64,000 bases of DNA, taken from Defluviitaleaceae bacterium (GTDB lineage: Bacteria; Bacillota_I; Bacilli_A; MOL361; Turicibacteraceae). Of the stretch, positions 1 to 10,264 are shown in pieces. How positions within the stretch are numbered: position 1 is the stretch's first letter; each line of letters starts with the position of its first letter. The DNA is taken from the NCBI GenBank assembly GCA_009778135.1, contig WRKJ01000109.1:1-64000 (forward strand), read 5' to 3'. The translations under genes were made by a program, and so were the position numbers. The notes beneath the pieces were generated by a model. It saw only the letters and a list, made by a program, of their open reading frames with translations, was not told where the DNA came from and searched no databases.

Positions 1-570
1 GCTTTTGGCGATGCACTGTTTTACCAACCATTTGCTTATCTCATGATGAACAAGCCGCAAGGTTATTTAAGTGCAACGTCAGATGGAAAGCAGGCGACAG
101 TGATGGCATTGTTAGCGGCGTCGGATAGACGCTGGGATCTTTCTATTGCAGGTCGTTTAGATAAAGACACAGAAGGGCTATTGTTATTGACGAATGATGG
201 CCAGTTTTTACATGATGTCATTACACCGAAGAAAAAGGTTTATAAAAAGTATGTGGCACACATTGAAGGCGTATTAACAGAACAAGCCAAATGCGCTTTA
301 GAAACAGGGGTGACCATTAAAGATGGAAAAAACATGACGTTCACAACAGCACCAGCACGGGTGCGGATCCTTGCTGATGGCGAAGTTGAAATTGACATTT
401 GTGAAGGGAAATTTCATCAAGTTCGACGAATGTTTGCCAGTGTGGGATGTCAAGTTGTTTATTTAAAGAGAAAGGCCATTGGGAATTTGATGTTAGATGC
501 TGATTTAAAACTTGGCGCATATCGTCCATTAAGTGAGGAAGAATTACATGAGATTAAAAAAAATACCTAG
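1..570 (+). CDS. rsuA: RsuA-family 16S rRNA pseudouridine synthase (5' end cut off)
   Basis: The reading frame is open from base 1, so the start lies outside the window. The visible 189 residues cover most of the catalytic domain of an RsuA/RluB-type synthase, which isomerises a uridine in rRNA. The signature GRLDKDTEGLLLLTNDG carries the catalytic aspartate. The beginning (LMMNKPQGYLSAT) and the C-terminal EGKFHQVRRMFASVG also fit the family and look closer to RsuA (16S U516) than to RluB. The N-terminal S4-like domain must lie upstream. The gene overlaps the start of trmB by 23 bases, so the two are probably co-transcribed. The exact target base is inferred from family resemblance. Confidence 0.88.
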   Translation, partial: AFGDALFYQPFAYLMMNKPQGYLSATSDGKQATVMALLAASDRRWDLSIAGRLDKDTEGLLLLTNDGQFLHDVITPKKKVYKKYVAHIEGVLTEQAKCALETGVTIKDGKNMTFTTAPARVRILADGEVEIDICEGKFHQVRRMFASVGCQVVYLKRKAIGNLMLDADLKLGAYRPLSEEELHEIKKNT

Positions 571-1189
571 AGCGGGTGCGTACATTGCGGCGTATCCCCA
601 ATTTGCCAGTGTCGGTGGAGAGCTGTTAAAAGGAAAGTGGCAATCGCTTTTTGAAACGGCACAACCCCTTCACATTGAGATCGGGATGGGTAAAGGTGGC
701 TTTATTAATGAAATGGCCAGGCGGCATCCAACCGTGAACTTCATTGGCATTGAGTTGTATGACTCTGTTTTAATGCGTTCCCTTGAGAAGTTAGTGACAC
801 ATCCGGTATCGAATTTAAAACTTTTACATGCGGATGCGAGACATTTAGCACAGATTTTTGATCAGAAAGAGGTGTCTAAAATCTATTTGAATTTTTCTGA
901 TCCGTGGCCGAAAACCCGTCATGAAAAACGTCGTTTAACCCATGAAAATTTTCTAGCTGTTTATCGCGCTATTTTGGTAGAGGGTGGTAGGTTACAGTTA
1001 AAAACGGATAATGCAGCCTTATTCGAGTATTCGTTAGGGTGTTTTAATCAGTTTGGCATGACATTTACGGATATTTCTGTGGATGTTCACGCCAATGAAG
1101 CACGCTATCCGAATCCTGTGATGACGGAATATGAACGTAAGTTTCACGAAAAAGGACACCCGATTTATTTATTAGAGGCAAGTTTTTGA
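548..1189 (+). CDS. trmB: tRNA (guanine-N7-)-methyltransferase
   Basis: Methylates G46 in the tRNA variable loop using S-adenosylmethionine. The 213-residue product has the SAM-binding IEIGMGKGGFI near residue 43 and the TrmB signature DPWPKTRHEKRR starting at D118; the length is typical. ATG 548 was preferred to an upstream in-frame GTG at 533 because GAGGAA sits at a good distance before 548 and MRLKK matches usual TrmB N-termini. It overlaps the pseudouridine synthase gene, giving a two-gene RNA-modification unit. Confidence 0.93.
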   Translation: MRLKKIPRAGAYIAAYPQFASVGGELLKGKWQSLFETAQPLHIEIGMGKGGFINEMARRHPTVNFIGIELYDSVLMRSLEKLVTHPVSNLKLLHADARHLAQIFDQKEVSKIYLNFSDPWPKTRHEKRRLTHENFLAVYRAILVEGGRLQLKTDNAALFEYSLGCFNQFGMTFTDISVDVHANEARYPNPVMTEYERKFHEKGHPIYLLEASF

Positions 1190-1228
1190 AAAAAATGTCT
1201 ATTTTAACTGCTTTATGAAAATAGAGGT

Positions 1229-1257
1229 TTGCAAGGGGCTTTAAGGTATGATATAAT
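1229..1257 (+). promoter_or_regulatory. SigA-type promoter of tig
   Basis: TTGCAA and TATAAT are separated by 17 bases, about 55 bases before the tig start. Confidence 0.75.
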
Positions 1258-1311
1258 AGATCAGTTGGCGCAGGATGAATTGATGTGCCATGGAAAATGG
1301 AGGAATAATGT

Positions 1312-2595
1312 ATGAATGTTACAAGCAAAACAATTGAAACCAATCGCATCGAGTTGACCCTGACGATCACACCTGAAGAACTCGAAAAAGGGTTAGAGAT
1401 TGCTTTTGAAAAAGTGCGTAAAGATGTGACGGTTGAAGGATTTCGTAAAGGAAAGATTCCACGTCGAATGTTTGAGAAAAAATTCGGTGTAGAAGTGTTG
1501 TACGATGATGCTTTAAATGCCATTTTTCCAGACGTTTATGGCAAAGCTTTAGAAAGTGAAGGCATTGACCCTGTTGATTATCCAGAATGGGATGTTAAAG
1601 AAATCTCAAAAGAGGCAGGTGCGATTGCCACTGCAACAGTCTGGACAAAGCCGGTGGTTGAACTGGGTGATTATAAAGGATTAGAAGTCACGCCATTATC
1701 TGAAGCAGTCACTGAAGCAGACATTCAAGCCGAACTGGATAAATTAGCGGGTGCACGCTCGGAAATGGTCATTAAAGAAGGTGCTGCCCAAGAAGGTGAT
1801 ATCGCCATTATTGATTTTGAAGGCTTCAAAGATGGCGTTGCTTTCGAAGGTGGAAAAGGCGAAAATCATTCTTTAGAACTCGGCTCTAATGCGTTTATTC
1901 CAGGATTTGAATCGCAAGTTGAAGGCATGGCTGCAGGAGATGAAAAAGAAATTAATGTCTCTTTCCCAGAAGATTATCATGCTGCTGATTTAGCCGGTGT
2001 GCCCGTCGTGTTTAAAGTGAACGTACATGAAGTTAAAACACGCAACTTGCCAGTTATTGATGACGAATTTGTTAAAGATCTTGATCGTGAAGGTATTGAA
2101 ACAGTCGAAGCGTTAAAAGCTGACCTTACCGACAAGTTAACTGAATCTAAAAAATCAGCAGCTGAAGCGCATTTGATCAATACTGTGATTGAACAAGCCG
2201 TTGACAATGCAACCTTTGATGTACCAGATGTGATGGTTGAAAATGAAATTTCTAATCTGGTACGCCGCATGGAACAACAATATTCACAGCAAGGCATTAC
2301 ATTAGAGATGTTCCTCCAATTTTCAGGACAGACCATGGAATCTTTACGCGAGCAAATGAGACCACAAGCGATTAAAAATGTGGCGCAATCCTTAGTTATT
2401 GAAGCCATCATTGAAAAAGAAGATGTGGAAGTAACAGAAGAAGACGTGGAAAAAGAATTGACCATGATGTCAGAAGCGTACAACATGGAAGTGGCGCAAA
2501 TTAAAACCATGATTCCTGATCTTTCAATGTTAAGAGCAGATGTTAAATCGAGAAAAACAGTGGATTTGTTAGTCGAACAAGCGAAACTTGTTTAA
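1312..2595 (+). CDS. tig: trigger factor, ribosome-associated chaperone and prolyl isomerase
   Basis: Binds the ribosome near the exit tunnel and shields nascent chains. The 427 residues show the three expected domains. The N-terminal ribosome-binding domain contains EGFRKGKIPRRMFEKKFG, close to the GFRxGKxP signature. An FKBP-type PPIase domain follows from about residue 155 (EGDIAIIDFEGF, then the LGSNAFIPGFE region). The C-terminal part is a long helical chaperone domain. GGAGG precedes ATG 1312. The order tig-clpX-lon is the classic Bacilli protein-quality-control cluster. Its own promoter and a downstream hairpin suggest it is mainly monocistronic. Confidence 0.96.
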   Translation: MNVTSKTIETNRIELTLTITPEELEKGLEIAFEKVRKDVTVEGFRKGKIPRRMFEKKFGVEVLYDDALNAIFPDVYGKALESEGIDPVDYPEWDVKEISKEAGAIATATVWTKPVVELGDYKGLEVTPLSEAVTEADIQAELDKLAGARSEMVIKEGAAQEGDIAIIDFEGFKDGVAFEGGKGENHSLELGSNAFIPGFESQVEGMAAGDEKEINVSFPEDYHAADLAGVPVVFKVNVHEVKTRNLPVIDDEFVKDLDREGIETVEALKADLTDKLTESKKSAAEAHLINTVIEQAVDNATFDVPDVMVENEISNLVRRMEQQYSQQGITLEMFLQFSGQTMESLREQMRPQAIKNVAQSLVIEAIIEKEDVEVTEEDVEKELTMMSEAYNMEVAQIKTMIPDLSMLRADVKSRKTVDLLVEQAKLV

Positions 2596-2607
2596 CAGAT
2601 GAAATTG

Positions 2608-2645
2608 AAGGACATGGTTTAGTTGTTAAAGCATGTCCTTTCTTA
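2608..2645 (+). terminator. probable terminator after tig
   Basis: AAGGACATG pairs with CATGTCCTT across a 15-base loop, followed by a short, imperfect T-run (TTCTT). Confidence 0.6.
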
Positions 2646-2742
2646 GTAAGTTTTAGTGCTGGGGGTTATCTGGGTTTAAGAATGACTGAAATAGCATATA
2701 ATGATTAAGTATGAGTTGAAGTTGCAAAAGTAGGTGTAAGTT

Positions 2743-3966
2743 ATGAATGAAAATCAAGAAGTCATTTGTTCTTTTTGTGGAAAGTACCATGATGAAGTCC
2801 AAAAAATAATCGCTGGTCCGAAAGTGTTTATTTGTGATCAGTGTATTAGCATGTGTTCAGAAATTATGGATGAACAACATTTCGATTCATTGAATGAAGA
2901 ATTTGAGCATTTACCTAAACCGAAAGAAATTTTTGAAATGTTAAATGAATACATCATTGGTCAAGATGATGTTAAAAAACTATTAGCAGTTGCGGTTTAC
3001 AACCATTACAAACGTTTGATGTCTAATTGTGAAGATGATGCTGATGTTGAAATTTCAAAAAGCAACATTTTATTAATCGGTGCAACTGGCTCGGGGAAAA
3101 CATTACTTGCGCAAACTTTGGCAAAAGTCTTGAATGTTCCCCTTGCAATGGCAGATGCCACTTCGTTAACAGAAGCTGGTTATGTGGGAGAAGATGTTGA
3201 AAACATTTTATTAAAATTACTTCAAGCAGCTGACTTTGATGTAGAACGTGCAGAACGTGGCATTATTTACATCGATGAAATTGATAAAATTGCGAAAAAA
3301 TCAGAGAATGTCTCCATTACACGCGATGTCTCTGGAGAAGGCGTTCAACAAGCATTATTAAAAATTGTCGAAGGAACGGTTGCCAATGTACCACCACAAG
3401 GTGGGAGAAAACATCCGAATCAAGAATTTATTCAATTAGATACCACCAATATCTTATTCATCACAGGTGGTGCTTTTGCTGGCATTGAAGAAGTGGTGAA
3501 GCGTCGCGTCGGTAAAAAAGTCATTGGATTCGGTTCTGATAGTAAAGCCAATCGCATGACATCAAAAGAGATTTATTCAGAAATTGAATCTGAAGACTTA
3601 TTGAGATTTGGTTTAATTCCTGAATTTATTGGACGCTTCCCTGTTCTAGGTGCTTTATCACCGCTTGAAGTTGAAGATTTGGTACGTATTTTAACAGAGC
3701 CTAAAAATGCACTTGTGAAGCAATACAAAAAGATTTTTAGTTTGGACCGCGTTGAGTTGATTTTTGAAGAAGATGCCATCACGGCCATTGCAGAAAAAGC
3801 CATCGAGAAAAAAACAGGTGCACGTGGCTTACGTTCGATTATTGAAGGGATTATTACAGATATTATGTTTGAAATTCCATCTAATGAAAACATCGAAAAA
3901 TGTGTGATTACAAGAGAAGTGATTTTAGATAAAAAAACACCTGAAATTATCGAAGGTGTTGCCTAA
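2743..3966 (+). CDS. clpX: ATP-dependent Clp protease ATP-binding subunit ClpX
   Basis: AAA+ unfoldase that feeds substrates to ClpP. The N-terminal zinc-binding domain has C9, C12, C31 and C34. Walker A is GATGSGKT at about 113-120, and Walker B is [10 protein letters not shown]. Later come the GGAFAGIE segment and a [13 protein letters not shown] element typical of ClpX. At 407 residues it is slightly shorter than most ClpX proteins. TATAAT at 2697-2702 may be its -10 box, with a poor -35. No clpP is present in the window. Confidence 0.97.
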   Translation: MNENQEVICSFCGKYHDEVQKIIAGPKVFICDQCISMCSEIMDEQHFDSLNEEFEHLPKPKEIFEMLNEYIIGQDDVKKLLAVAVYNHYKRLMSNCEDDADVEISKSNILLIGATGSGKTLLAQTLAKVLNVPLAMADATSLTEAGYVGEDVENILLKLLQAADFDVERAERGIIYIDEIDKIAKKSENVSITRDVSGEGVQQALLKIVEGTVANVPPQGGRKHPNQEFIQLDTTNILFITGGAFAGIEEVVKRRVGKKVIGFGSDSKANRMTSKEIYSEIESEDLLRFGLIPEFIGRFPVLGALSPLEVEDLVRILTEPKNALVKQYKKIFSLDRVELIFEEDAITAIAEKAIEKKTGARGLRSIIEGIITDIMFEIPSNENIEKCVITREVILDKKTPEIIEGVA

Positions 3967-3973
3967 CAAGTGG

Positions 3974-4112
3974 CTAGTGCAGCACAATATAAGTAATTCC
4001 CCTTATTCATGCGTCTCATTTCCAACCACCTTGGTAGGAGTCATCTTCGTTTCCTTGTATTTGAAAATGATACATGTCAATATGGGTTATGACTTATGTT
4101 GTGCTGCACTAG
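3974..4112 (+). repeat. MITE-like imperfect inverted-repeat element between clpX and lon
   Basis: The ends CTAGTGCAGCACAA and TTGTGCTGCACTAG are perfect inverted repeats. Pairing continues inward imperfectly (AATATAAGTAATTCCCC on the left against GGGTTATGACTTATG on the right, then TCATTTCCAA against TTTGAAAATGA). Nearly all of the 139-base unit can fold into one hairpin. It has no ORF. No clear target-site duplication was seen. It may be a non-autonomous mobile element or a structured intergenic RNA. The remaining bases up to the lon promoter show no gene. Confidence 0.65.
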
Positions 4113-4319
4113 ACGTATTTTAACCCCTTGAATAAATCCAACTGTTTTAAACGGCTTTGATGACTTTAATAGCTCGCTTGTGTCTTTAATGATGTCTTGA
4201 AATAGGTGTGAGTTTACCGTTTATCTGAGATTGAAGTGTCTGTTTAAGTTTGTTAGAAGCGTTTGTTTCTCATCGGCCACGGTCATCAAAACATGAGATC
4301 GTTTGCTTAATGAGATGGG

Positions 4320-4349
4320 TTGGAATTTTATATCAAAGTGTGGTAAAAT
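4320..4349 (+). promoter_or_regulatory. SigA-type promoter of lon
   Basis: TTGGAA and TAAAAT are separated by 18 bases. Transcription would start near 4356. Confidence 0.55.
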
Positions 4350-4360
4350 GGTAAGGTATC

Positions 4361-4381
4361 GGAAGCTTAGGCTTCCCTTTT
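4361..4381 (+). promoter_or_regulatory. stem-loop at the 5' end of the lon leader
   Basis: GGAAGC-TTAG-GCTTCC followed by CTTTT begins about five bases after the predicted transcription start. It could stabilise the 5' end or act as a weak attenuator. Confidence 0.45.
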
Positions 4382-4429
4382 GCATAGGGCTGTGATTTTA
4401 AAAACAGTTCTGATGAGAGGTGAAATGAA

Positions 4430-6760
4430 ATGAATATTGATGTAAAACAAAATGAAGAAGTGATCTTACCCTTAATGCCAGTTCGTGGTATTGTCCCTTT
4501 ACCTTATAATGAATTAACGTTAGAAGTGGGGCGTCCTAAGTCAATCGAAGCACTTTTAGCGGCAGAAGAGACTGAAAATTACATTTTACTTTCTCCTCAA
4601 GAAGACGTGGAATCTGGATTTCCTGATAAAAACAGTCTTTATGAAATCGGCTTGGTGGCAAAAATTGTCAATCAAGTTCGTCAGCCTAATGGTCATTATC
4701 GGGTGAAATTTAAAATTTTAATTCGTGCTCAAATTGAAGAAGTCATTGAAACAGAGGGTTTTTTTAAAGCACAAATTTCAACGATGCCGTCGTTCAGTGA
4801 AGAATCAGGTGATGAAGAAGTCATGGGACGCATGTTGCTAAAAGAAATTAATAATCCTTCTAGTCGTCTTTTTTCTCGCTCAATGGAATTGCGTAGAGTG
4901 GTGAAAACAAAGCCATCTTTAGAATTATTGACAGATGTTGCGGCTTTTTCTTTGAAAATAAGTGATGAAAATAAATTTAAATATTTGTCCATTGTTGATG
5001 TGAGTGAACGATTAAATACGATTCTCGAAGACATTGAAGCAGAAAAACAAGCCATTGAGTTGGAAAACAAAATTAACAATGAAATGCGTAAAAACGTTGA
5101 GCAACACCAGAAAGATTATATTTTACGCGAAAAAGTAAAAGCGATTCATAAAGAGTTGGGTGATGAAGCATCAACGAATGCCGCAGTTGAGAAGTTTCGA
5201 ACAAGACTCAAAAAAGCTGGGATGCCAAAGCATGCAGCTAAAAAAGTTGAAGAAGAAATTAAACGTTTTGAAATGACACCGACACAAGCGGCTGATTCTG
5301 GTGTTTTACGCAATTACATTGAATGGATGCTTGATATTCCATGGTCGAAGGTCACCCGCGATAAAAAAGACTTAGCCTTTGCTGAGGAGACCTTGGATGA
5401 TCAACATTATGGCCTTGAAAAAGTAAAAGACCGTATTTTAGAATATTTGGCTGTTAAAGTCATGACAGGGAAAACACCACCCGCGATTCTTTGCTTATCA
5501 GGACCTCCTGGCGTGGGTAAAACATCATTGGCTAAGTCCATTGCCACTTCTTTAGGTCGTAAATTTGTTAAAATGTCACTCGGTGGCGTACGTGATGAAG
5601 CCGAAATACGCGGTCATCGTCGAACATATATTGGTTCTATGCCAGGTCGTATCATTCAAGGGATGAAAAAAGCAGGTACCATTAACCCTGTGTTTTTGCT
5701 TGACGAAATTGATAAAATGGCAAGTGATTTTAGAGGCGATCCAGGTGCAGCCTTACTTGAAGTGTTGGATCCAGAACAAAACGCGAATTTTAGTGATCAC
5801 TATTTAGAAGAAGAATATGATTTGTCAAAAGTGTTATTCATTGCGACAGCCAATGATTTATCGAGAATTCCAGGACCTCTTCGAGATCGTATGGATATCA
5901 TTACCGTCTCAAGCTATACAGAAATTGAAAAGTTTGAAATTGCAAAACGTCATTTGATCGAAAAGCAAATGGAAGCACATGGTTTAAATGAAACGCAACT
6001 TGTTTTTGAGAATGAGTCGATTGTGGAAATGATTCAATACTATACGAAAGAAGCAGGTGTTCGTCAATTAGAACGCACCATTGCAGAAGTATGTCGAAAA
6101 AGCGCTCGTCAACTGTTGATGACGGAAGAAAAATTCACCATTGGGCTGAATGGTGAAAAATTAGTCGAGATGCTTGGCAAACATAAATTTGTTTACAACT
6201 TAGCAGATCAAGAAGATCAAGTGGGTGCAGTGACCGGCCTTGCTTATACACAAGCAGGTGGCGACATTTTGCCAATTGAAGTCGCTTACTTTAAAGGTGC
6301 AGGGAAAATTGTCTTAACAGGAAAGCTTGGAGATGTGATGAAAGAATCTGCTCGCATTGCCGTAAGCTATGTGAGAAGTCGTGCACAAGAATTTGAAATC
6401 GATGAAGAACTTTTTGAAAAAAATGACATTCACATTCATGTCCCAGATGGTGCGACACCAAAAGATGGTCCTTCTGCAGGGATTACCATGACCACTGCGA
6501 TTATTTCAGCTTTTACGGGTCAAAAAGTGCGCCGTGATGTGGGGATGACGGGTGAAGTGACGTTACGTGGACGTGTTGGTGCCATTGGCGGGTTAAAGGA
6601 GAAATCGATCTCTGCGCATCGATCTGGGATTAAAACGATTGTGATTCCGAAAGAAAATGAAAAAGACATTGATGACATTCCCCAAACTGTTCAAAATGAA
6701 CTGACGATTGTACCTGTGACGACGATTGATGAAGTGTTAGCGACTGCGTTGGTGAAATAA
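4430..6760 (+). CDS. lon: ATP-dependent serine protease Lon (LonA type)
   Basis: Cytosolic AAA+ protease that degrades damaged and regulatory proteins. The 776 residues contain an N-terminal substrate-binding domain, a coiled helical region (about 190-260), and an AAA+ module with Walker A GPPGVGKT at 358-365 and a VFLLDEIDKM Walker B. The C-terminal protease domain has the catalytic serine S682 in DGPSAG and lysine K725 in GGLKEKS. The length matches Bacillus LonA. A separate lonB, found beside lonA in Bacillus, is absent. engB starts three bases after the stop, so the two genes are probably co-transcribed. Confidence 0.97.
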   Translation: MNIDVKQNEEVILPLMPVRGIVPLPYNELTLEVGRPKSIEALLAAEETENYILLSPQEDVESGFPDKNSLYEIGLVAKIVNQVRQPNGHYRVKFKILIRAQIEEVIETEGFFKAQISTMPSFSEESGDEEVMGRMLLKEINNPSSRLFSRSMELRRVVKTKPSLELLTDVAAFSLKISDENKFKYLSIVDVSERLNTILEDIEAEKQAIELENKINNEMRKNVEQHQKDYILREKVKAIHKELGDEASTNAAVEKFRTRLKKAGMPKHAAKKVEEEIKRFEMTPTQAADSGVLRNYIEWMLDIPWSKVTRDKKDLAFAEETLDDQHYGLEKVKDRILEYLAVKVMTGKTPPAILCLSGPPGVGKTSLAKSIATSLGRKFVKMSLGGVRDEAEIRGHRRTYIGSMPGRIIQGMKKAGTINPVFLLDEIDKMASDFRGDPGAALLEVLDPEQNANFSDHYLEEEYDLSKVLFIATANDLSRIPGPLRDRMDIITVSSYTEIEKFEIAKRHLIEKQMEAHGLNETQLVFENESIVEMIQYYTKEAGVRQLERTIAEVCRKSARQLLMTEEKFTIGLNGEKLVEMLGKHKFVYNLADQEDQVGAVTGLAYTQAGGDILPIEVAYFKGAGKIVLTGKLGDVMKESARIAVSYVRSRAQEFEIDEELFEKNDIHIHVPDGATPKDGPSAGITMTTAIISAFTGQKVRRDVGMTGEVTLRGRVGAIGGLKEKSISAHRSGIKTIVIPKENEKDIDDIPQTVQNELTIVPVTTIDEVLATALVK

Positions 6761-6763
6761 AAG

Positions 6764-7378
6764 ATGAACATAACGAAAGCAATCTATTTAAAAGGTGCAA
6801 CAGCAGAAATCCATTATCCAGAAGAAGGCTTGCCTGAAATCATGGTAACCGGACGTTCCAATGTAGGTAAATCATCCTTTATCAATTCGTTTACCAACCA
6901 TAAAGCCTTGGCTAAGACATCTGGTAAGCCAGGTAAAACGCAAGTTTTAAACTTCTTTAACATTAGTGATAAAATGCATCTTGTTGACGTTCCAGGATAT
7001 GGCTATGCGAAAGTCAGTAAATCAATTATTGAAGCGTTTGGACAGATGATTGAGACCTATATGACCGTGAGAGAAACGTTGATTTTAGGCATTTTATTGG
7101 TCGACTTTCGTCACGAACCATCAAAAGAAGATGTGGCCATGTATGAACTTTATCAGTATTATGACATGCCAACTTTGGTTATTGGGACGAAGAAAGATAA
7201 AGTGAAGCGAAGTCTTCATGCCAAGCATGAAGAAGTGATACGGGTTGCATTAGGCATGGATGAAGCGGATGTGTTCATCCCTTATTCATCTGAGACGCAT
7301 GATGGGAGAGAGACGGTTCATGAGATCATCGATGATGTGTTAGCACAATATCAAGCACTGGTAGAGGAGAAGAAGTAA
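6764..7378 (+). CDS. engB: ribosome biogenesis GTP-binding protein EngB/YsxC
   Basis: Essential TRAFAC-class GTPase needed for 50S subunit assembly. The 204-residue protein has the P-loop GRSNVGKSS, the G2/G3 region with DVPGYGYAK, and a G4-type GTKKDK. Length and motif order are standard. It lies directly between lon and trpS with 3-base gaps on both sides, so it is part of a lon-engB-trpS transcription unit. In Bacillus the downstream neighbours are hem genes; here they are replaced by trpS. Confidence 0.95.
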   Translation: MNITKAIYLKGATAEIHYPEEGLPEIMVTGRSNVGKSSFINSFTNHKALAKTSGKPGKTQVLNFFNISDKMHLVDVPGYGYAKVSKSIIEAFGQMIETYMTVRETLILGILLVDFRHEPSKEDVAMYELYQYYDMPTLVIGTKKDKVKRSLHAKHEEVIRVALGMDEADVFIPYSSETHDGRETVHEIIDDVLAQYQALVEEKK

Positions 7379-8380
<1,002 letters not shown>

Positions 8381-8411
8381 CCCTTTACAATAAGAAATTC
8401 CGAAACGTAGA

Positions 8412-8457
8412 CGCATACTGATTGGGTATGTCGATGCGATAGGGATTTTTTATTTTT
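8412..8457 (+). terminator. weak terminator candidate after trpS
   Basis: An imperfect hairpin centred on CATAC/GTATG is followed after some distance by the T-rich run ATTTTTTATTTTT. Pairing is poor. Confidence 0.35.
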
Positions 8458-8459
8458 GC

Positions 8460-8490
8460 TTGCATGAGACCTCATCTCTTTTGGTATAAT
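8460..8490 (+). promoter_or_regulatory. extended -10 promoter of the CapA-like gene
   Basis: TTGCAT lies 19 bases before TATAAT. The -10 box is preceded by TGG, forming an extended -10 (TGGTATAAT). Confidence 0.65.
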
Positions 8491-8564
8491 ACAACAAGTG
8501 AGAAAAGCTGATGATTAGAACGTGAGCGATTTTCGACATATTGAAAAAAAAGAGGTGTTAATAG

Positions 8565-9947
8565 ATGGACGTAGATGAAGCAATGGCGCGACAATCTGAA
8601 GCCCGAAAAAGGAGAAAAGTGATGCTGTTAAGGCTCATCAGCCTCATCCCATTAAGTGGCATCGTTTTAGGAATGGTCTTGCTGGGTGGTGGAGAAGTTC
8701 CCAATGAACAGGATGAGTCTGTTATCGTTTATCTCACTGATGATCTAGATCGTGATGATCCGCCGGCTACTTCTGATGATGCAGTTGATGAAGGTGATCA
8801 ACGAGAACCTGTGGAAATACGTCTTCAATTTGCAGGAGATGTTTTCTTGCATTGGGGTCCCATAGAAGCTGCTCGAACGGGTGAAAACACCTTTGACTTT
8901 AGACCTTTTGTCACCCATATTAGACCTTTTATTGATGGTGATTTGGCGATTGTTAACATGGAAGTCCCCGTCGATGCATTTGGTCAGAATGAAGGACTCT
9001 CAAGTTTTCCTTTTTTTAACTCACCATTTGAAATTTTAGATGCTGTGCAGTATGCAGGCTTTAACCATTTAATCAGTGCCAACAATCATTCTTTTGATCA
9101 AGGTTTTCAAGGACTGCTTAACACGGTTGATCGTTTTGAACGCGCAGGGATTTCACACACAGGGATGCATGTTGATTGGGATGACTTTCATACGCCGACA
9201 CTGATTGATGTTAACGGGATTCAAGTGGGTATTCTTGCTTATACAGATTCTGTTAATGGATTAGAATCATTGGTGCCTGAAGCGTCACGTGCTTATGCTG
9301 TTCGTCGATTTAGGTCACATGTTTTAGACGATGTGCCCGATATGATTGCAGATATGGAAGCATTAAGAGAAGCAGGCGCAGAGTTGGTTATTCTTGCTTT
9401 GCATTGGGGAGAAGAATATGGCAATGCACCGACTGAGATGCAGCGCGTCATTGCAAAAGCATTAAGCGAAGCAGGTGCCGATGTGATCATGGGAAAACAT
9501 CCTCATACGGTTCATCCTGTTGAATGGCATGAACGTGAAGATGGCACCCGTACGTTGATCATGTATTCATTGGGTAATTTTATTGCCGATCAGACACGTT
9601 TGACAGACGCTAGTGTTCAAGCACAAATGAGCATGGGCACTGATAATTCCATGGGCATTCCTTTTGCGGGAAGAACACAATTTGGGATGTTGGTGAGCTT
9701 GCAAGTCATCCGAGAAAGCGACGGACGCATGACATTGGAAACAGCAGATGTTGTGCCAACTTTAGCCATGCGTGATTTTAGTGGACAAGTGTTGAGACAT
9801 GTTGATGACGTGACGATCATGCCACTTATCGGTGGAGAACTGCCGATGTTCATCACGGATGAACTGTACCGAACGTGGGGAAGAGTGGCTTACAACCACG
9901 TGGTTGACATTGTGGGAGAAGCATTTATCCGCCAACCAGACGAATGA
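8565..9947 (+). CDS. CapA-family (PGA_cap) membrane-anchored metallophosphatase-like protein
   Basis: The 460-residue protein has a basic N-terminus and one membrane anchor (about 20-42), then an acidic linker and a PGA_cap domain. Diagnostic metal-site-like motifs are LQFAGDVFLHW, NMEVPVD, SANNHSFDQG, ALHWGEEYG, GKHPHTVHPVEW and SLGNFIAD, in family order. The family includes CapA/PgsA of poly-gamma-glutamate synthesis and many uncharacterised surface enzymes. No capB or capC is nearby, so a capsule role is not supported. The catalytic domain should face the outside. It has its own promoter and is followed by the tRNA-Trp promoter. Confidence 0.85.
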   Translation: MDVDEAMARQSEARKRRKVMLLRLISLIPLSGIVLGMVLLGGGEVPNEQDESVIVYLTDDLDRDDPPATSDDAVDEGDQREPVEIRLQFAGDVFLHWGPIEAARTGENTFDFRPFVTHIRPFIDGDLAIVNMEVPVDAFGQNEGLSSFPFFNSPFEILDAVQYAGFNHLISANNHSFDQGFQGLLNTVDRFERAGISHTGMHVDWDDFHTPTLIDVNGIQVGILAYTDSVNGLESLVPEASRAYAVRRFRSHVLDDVPDMIADMEALREAGAELVILALHWGEEYGNAPTEMQRVIAKALSEAGADVIMGKHPHTVHPVEWHEREDGTRTLIMYSLGNFIADQTRLTDASVQAQMSMGTDNSMGIPFAGRTQFGMLVSLQVIRESDGRMTLETADVVPTLAMRDFSGQVLRHVDDVTIMPLIGGELPMFITDELYRTWGRVAYNHVVDIVGEAFIRQPDE

Positions 9948-10001
9948 GTTGACGACTTGATGGTCAAGCGATCATTTTTTTCAAAAAAGTTTAAAAAACA
10001 T

Positions 10002-10030
10002 TTGACATAAAGGCTCAAAAATGGTATCAT
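10002..10030 (+). promoter_or_regulatory. strong promoter of tRNA-Trp
   Basis: Perfect TTGACA, 17-base spacer, TATCAT with TGG before it. Transcription would start near 10037, about 25 bases before the tRNA. Confidence 0.85.
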
Positions 10031-10051
10031 ATCTAAGTACTCATTTTTGAG
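10014..10051 (+). repeat. inverted repeat straddling the tRNA-Trp promoter
   Basis: CTCAAAAATG (10014-10023) and CATTTTTGAG (10042-10051) are perfect 10-base inverted repeats flanking the -10 box and start site. The arrangement fits an operator or is chance. Confidence 0.5.
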
Positions 10052-10061
10052 TCTTCTAAAC

Positions 10062-10135
10062 AGGGGCGTAGTTTAACGGTAGAACTACGGTCTCCAACAC
10101 CGTCAGCGCGGGTTCGATTCCTGTCGCCCCTGCCA
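10062..10135 (+). tRNA. tRNA-Trp (anticodon CCA)
   Basis: The acceptor stem AGGGGCG pairs with CGCCCCT at 10125-10131, followed by discriminator G and an encoded CCA tail. The anticodon loop CTCCAAC presents CCA at 10094-10096. The T-arm GGTTCGATTC is standard. It is a single tRNA gene with its own promoter and terminator. Confidence 0.97.
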
Positions 10136-10164
10136 GTTATGAATTTAGAAACGCATAGAGCGTC

Positions 10165-10195
10165 AAAACGTTGTCAGATCAACGTTTTTTTCTTT
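10165..10195 (+). terminator. intrinsic terminator of tRNA-Trp
   Basis: AAAACGTTG-TCAGAT-CAACG followed by TTTTTTTCTTT. Confidence 0.88.
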
Positions 10196-10264
10196 GACTA
10201 AAAAACAATGTTTAGCATTCGTGTGAACCAGTGCAGCACTAGCTTGGAAAAAGGAGTCATTGTG

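Noticed and set aside
10230-10250. GTGCAGCACTAG before uvrC, similar to the end of the clpX-lon repeat
   Set aside because: Only a partial, rearranged match of about a dozen bases with no second arm; likely chance.
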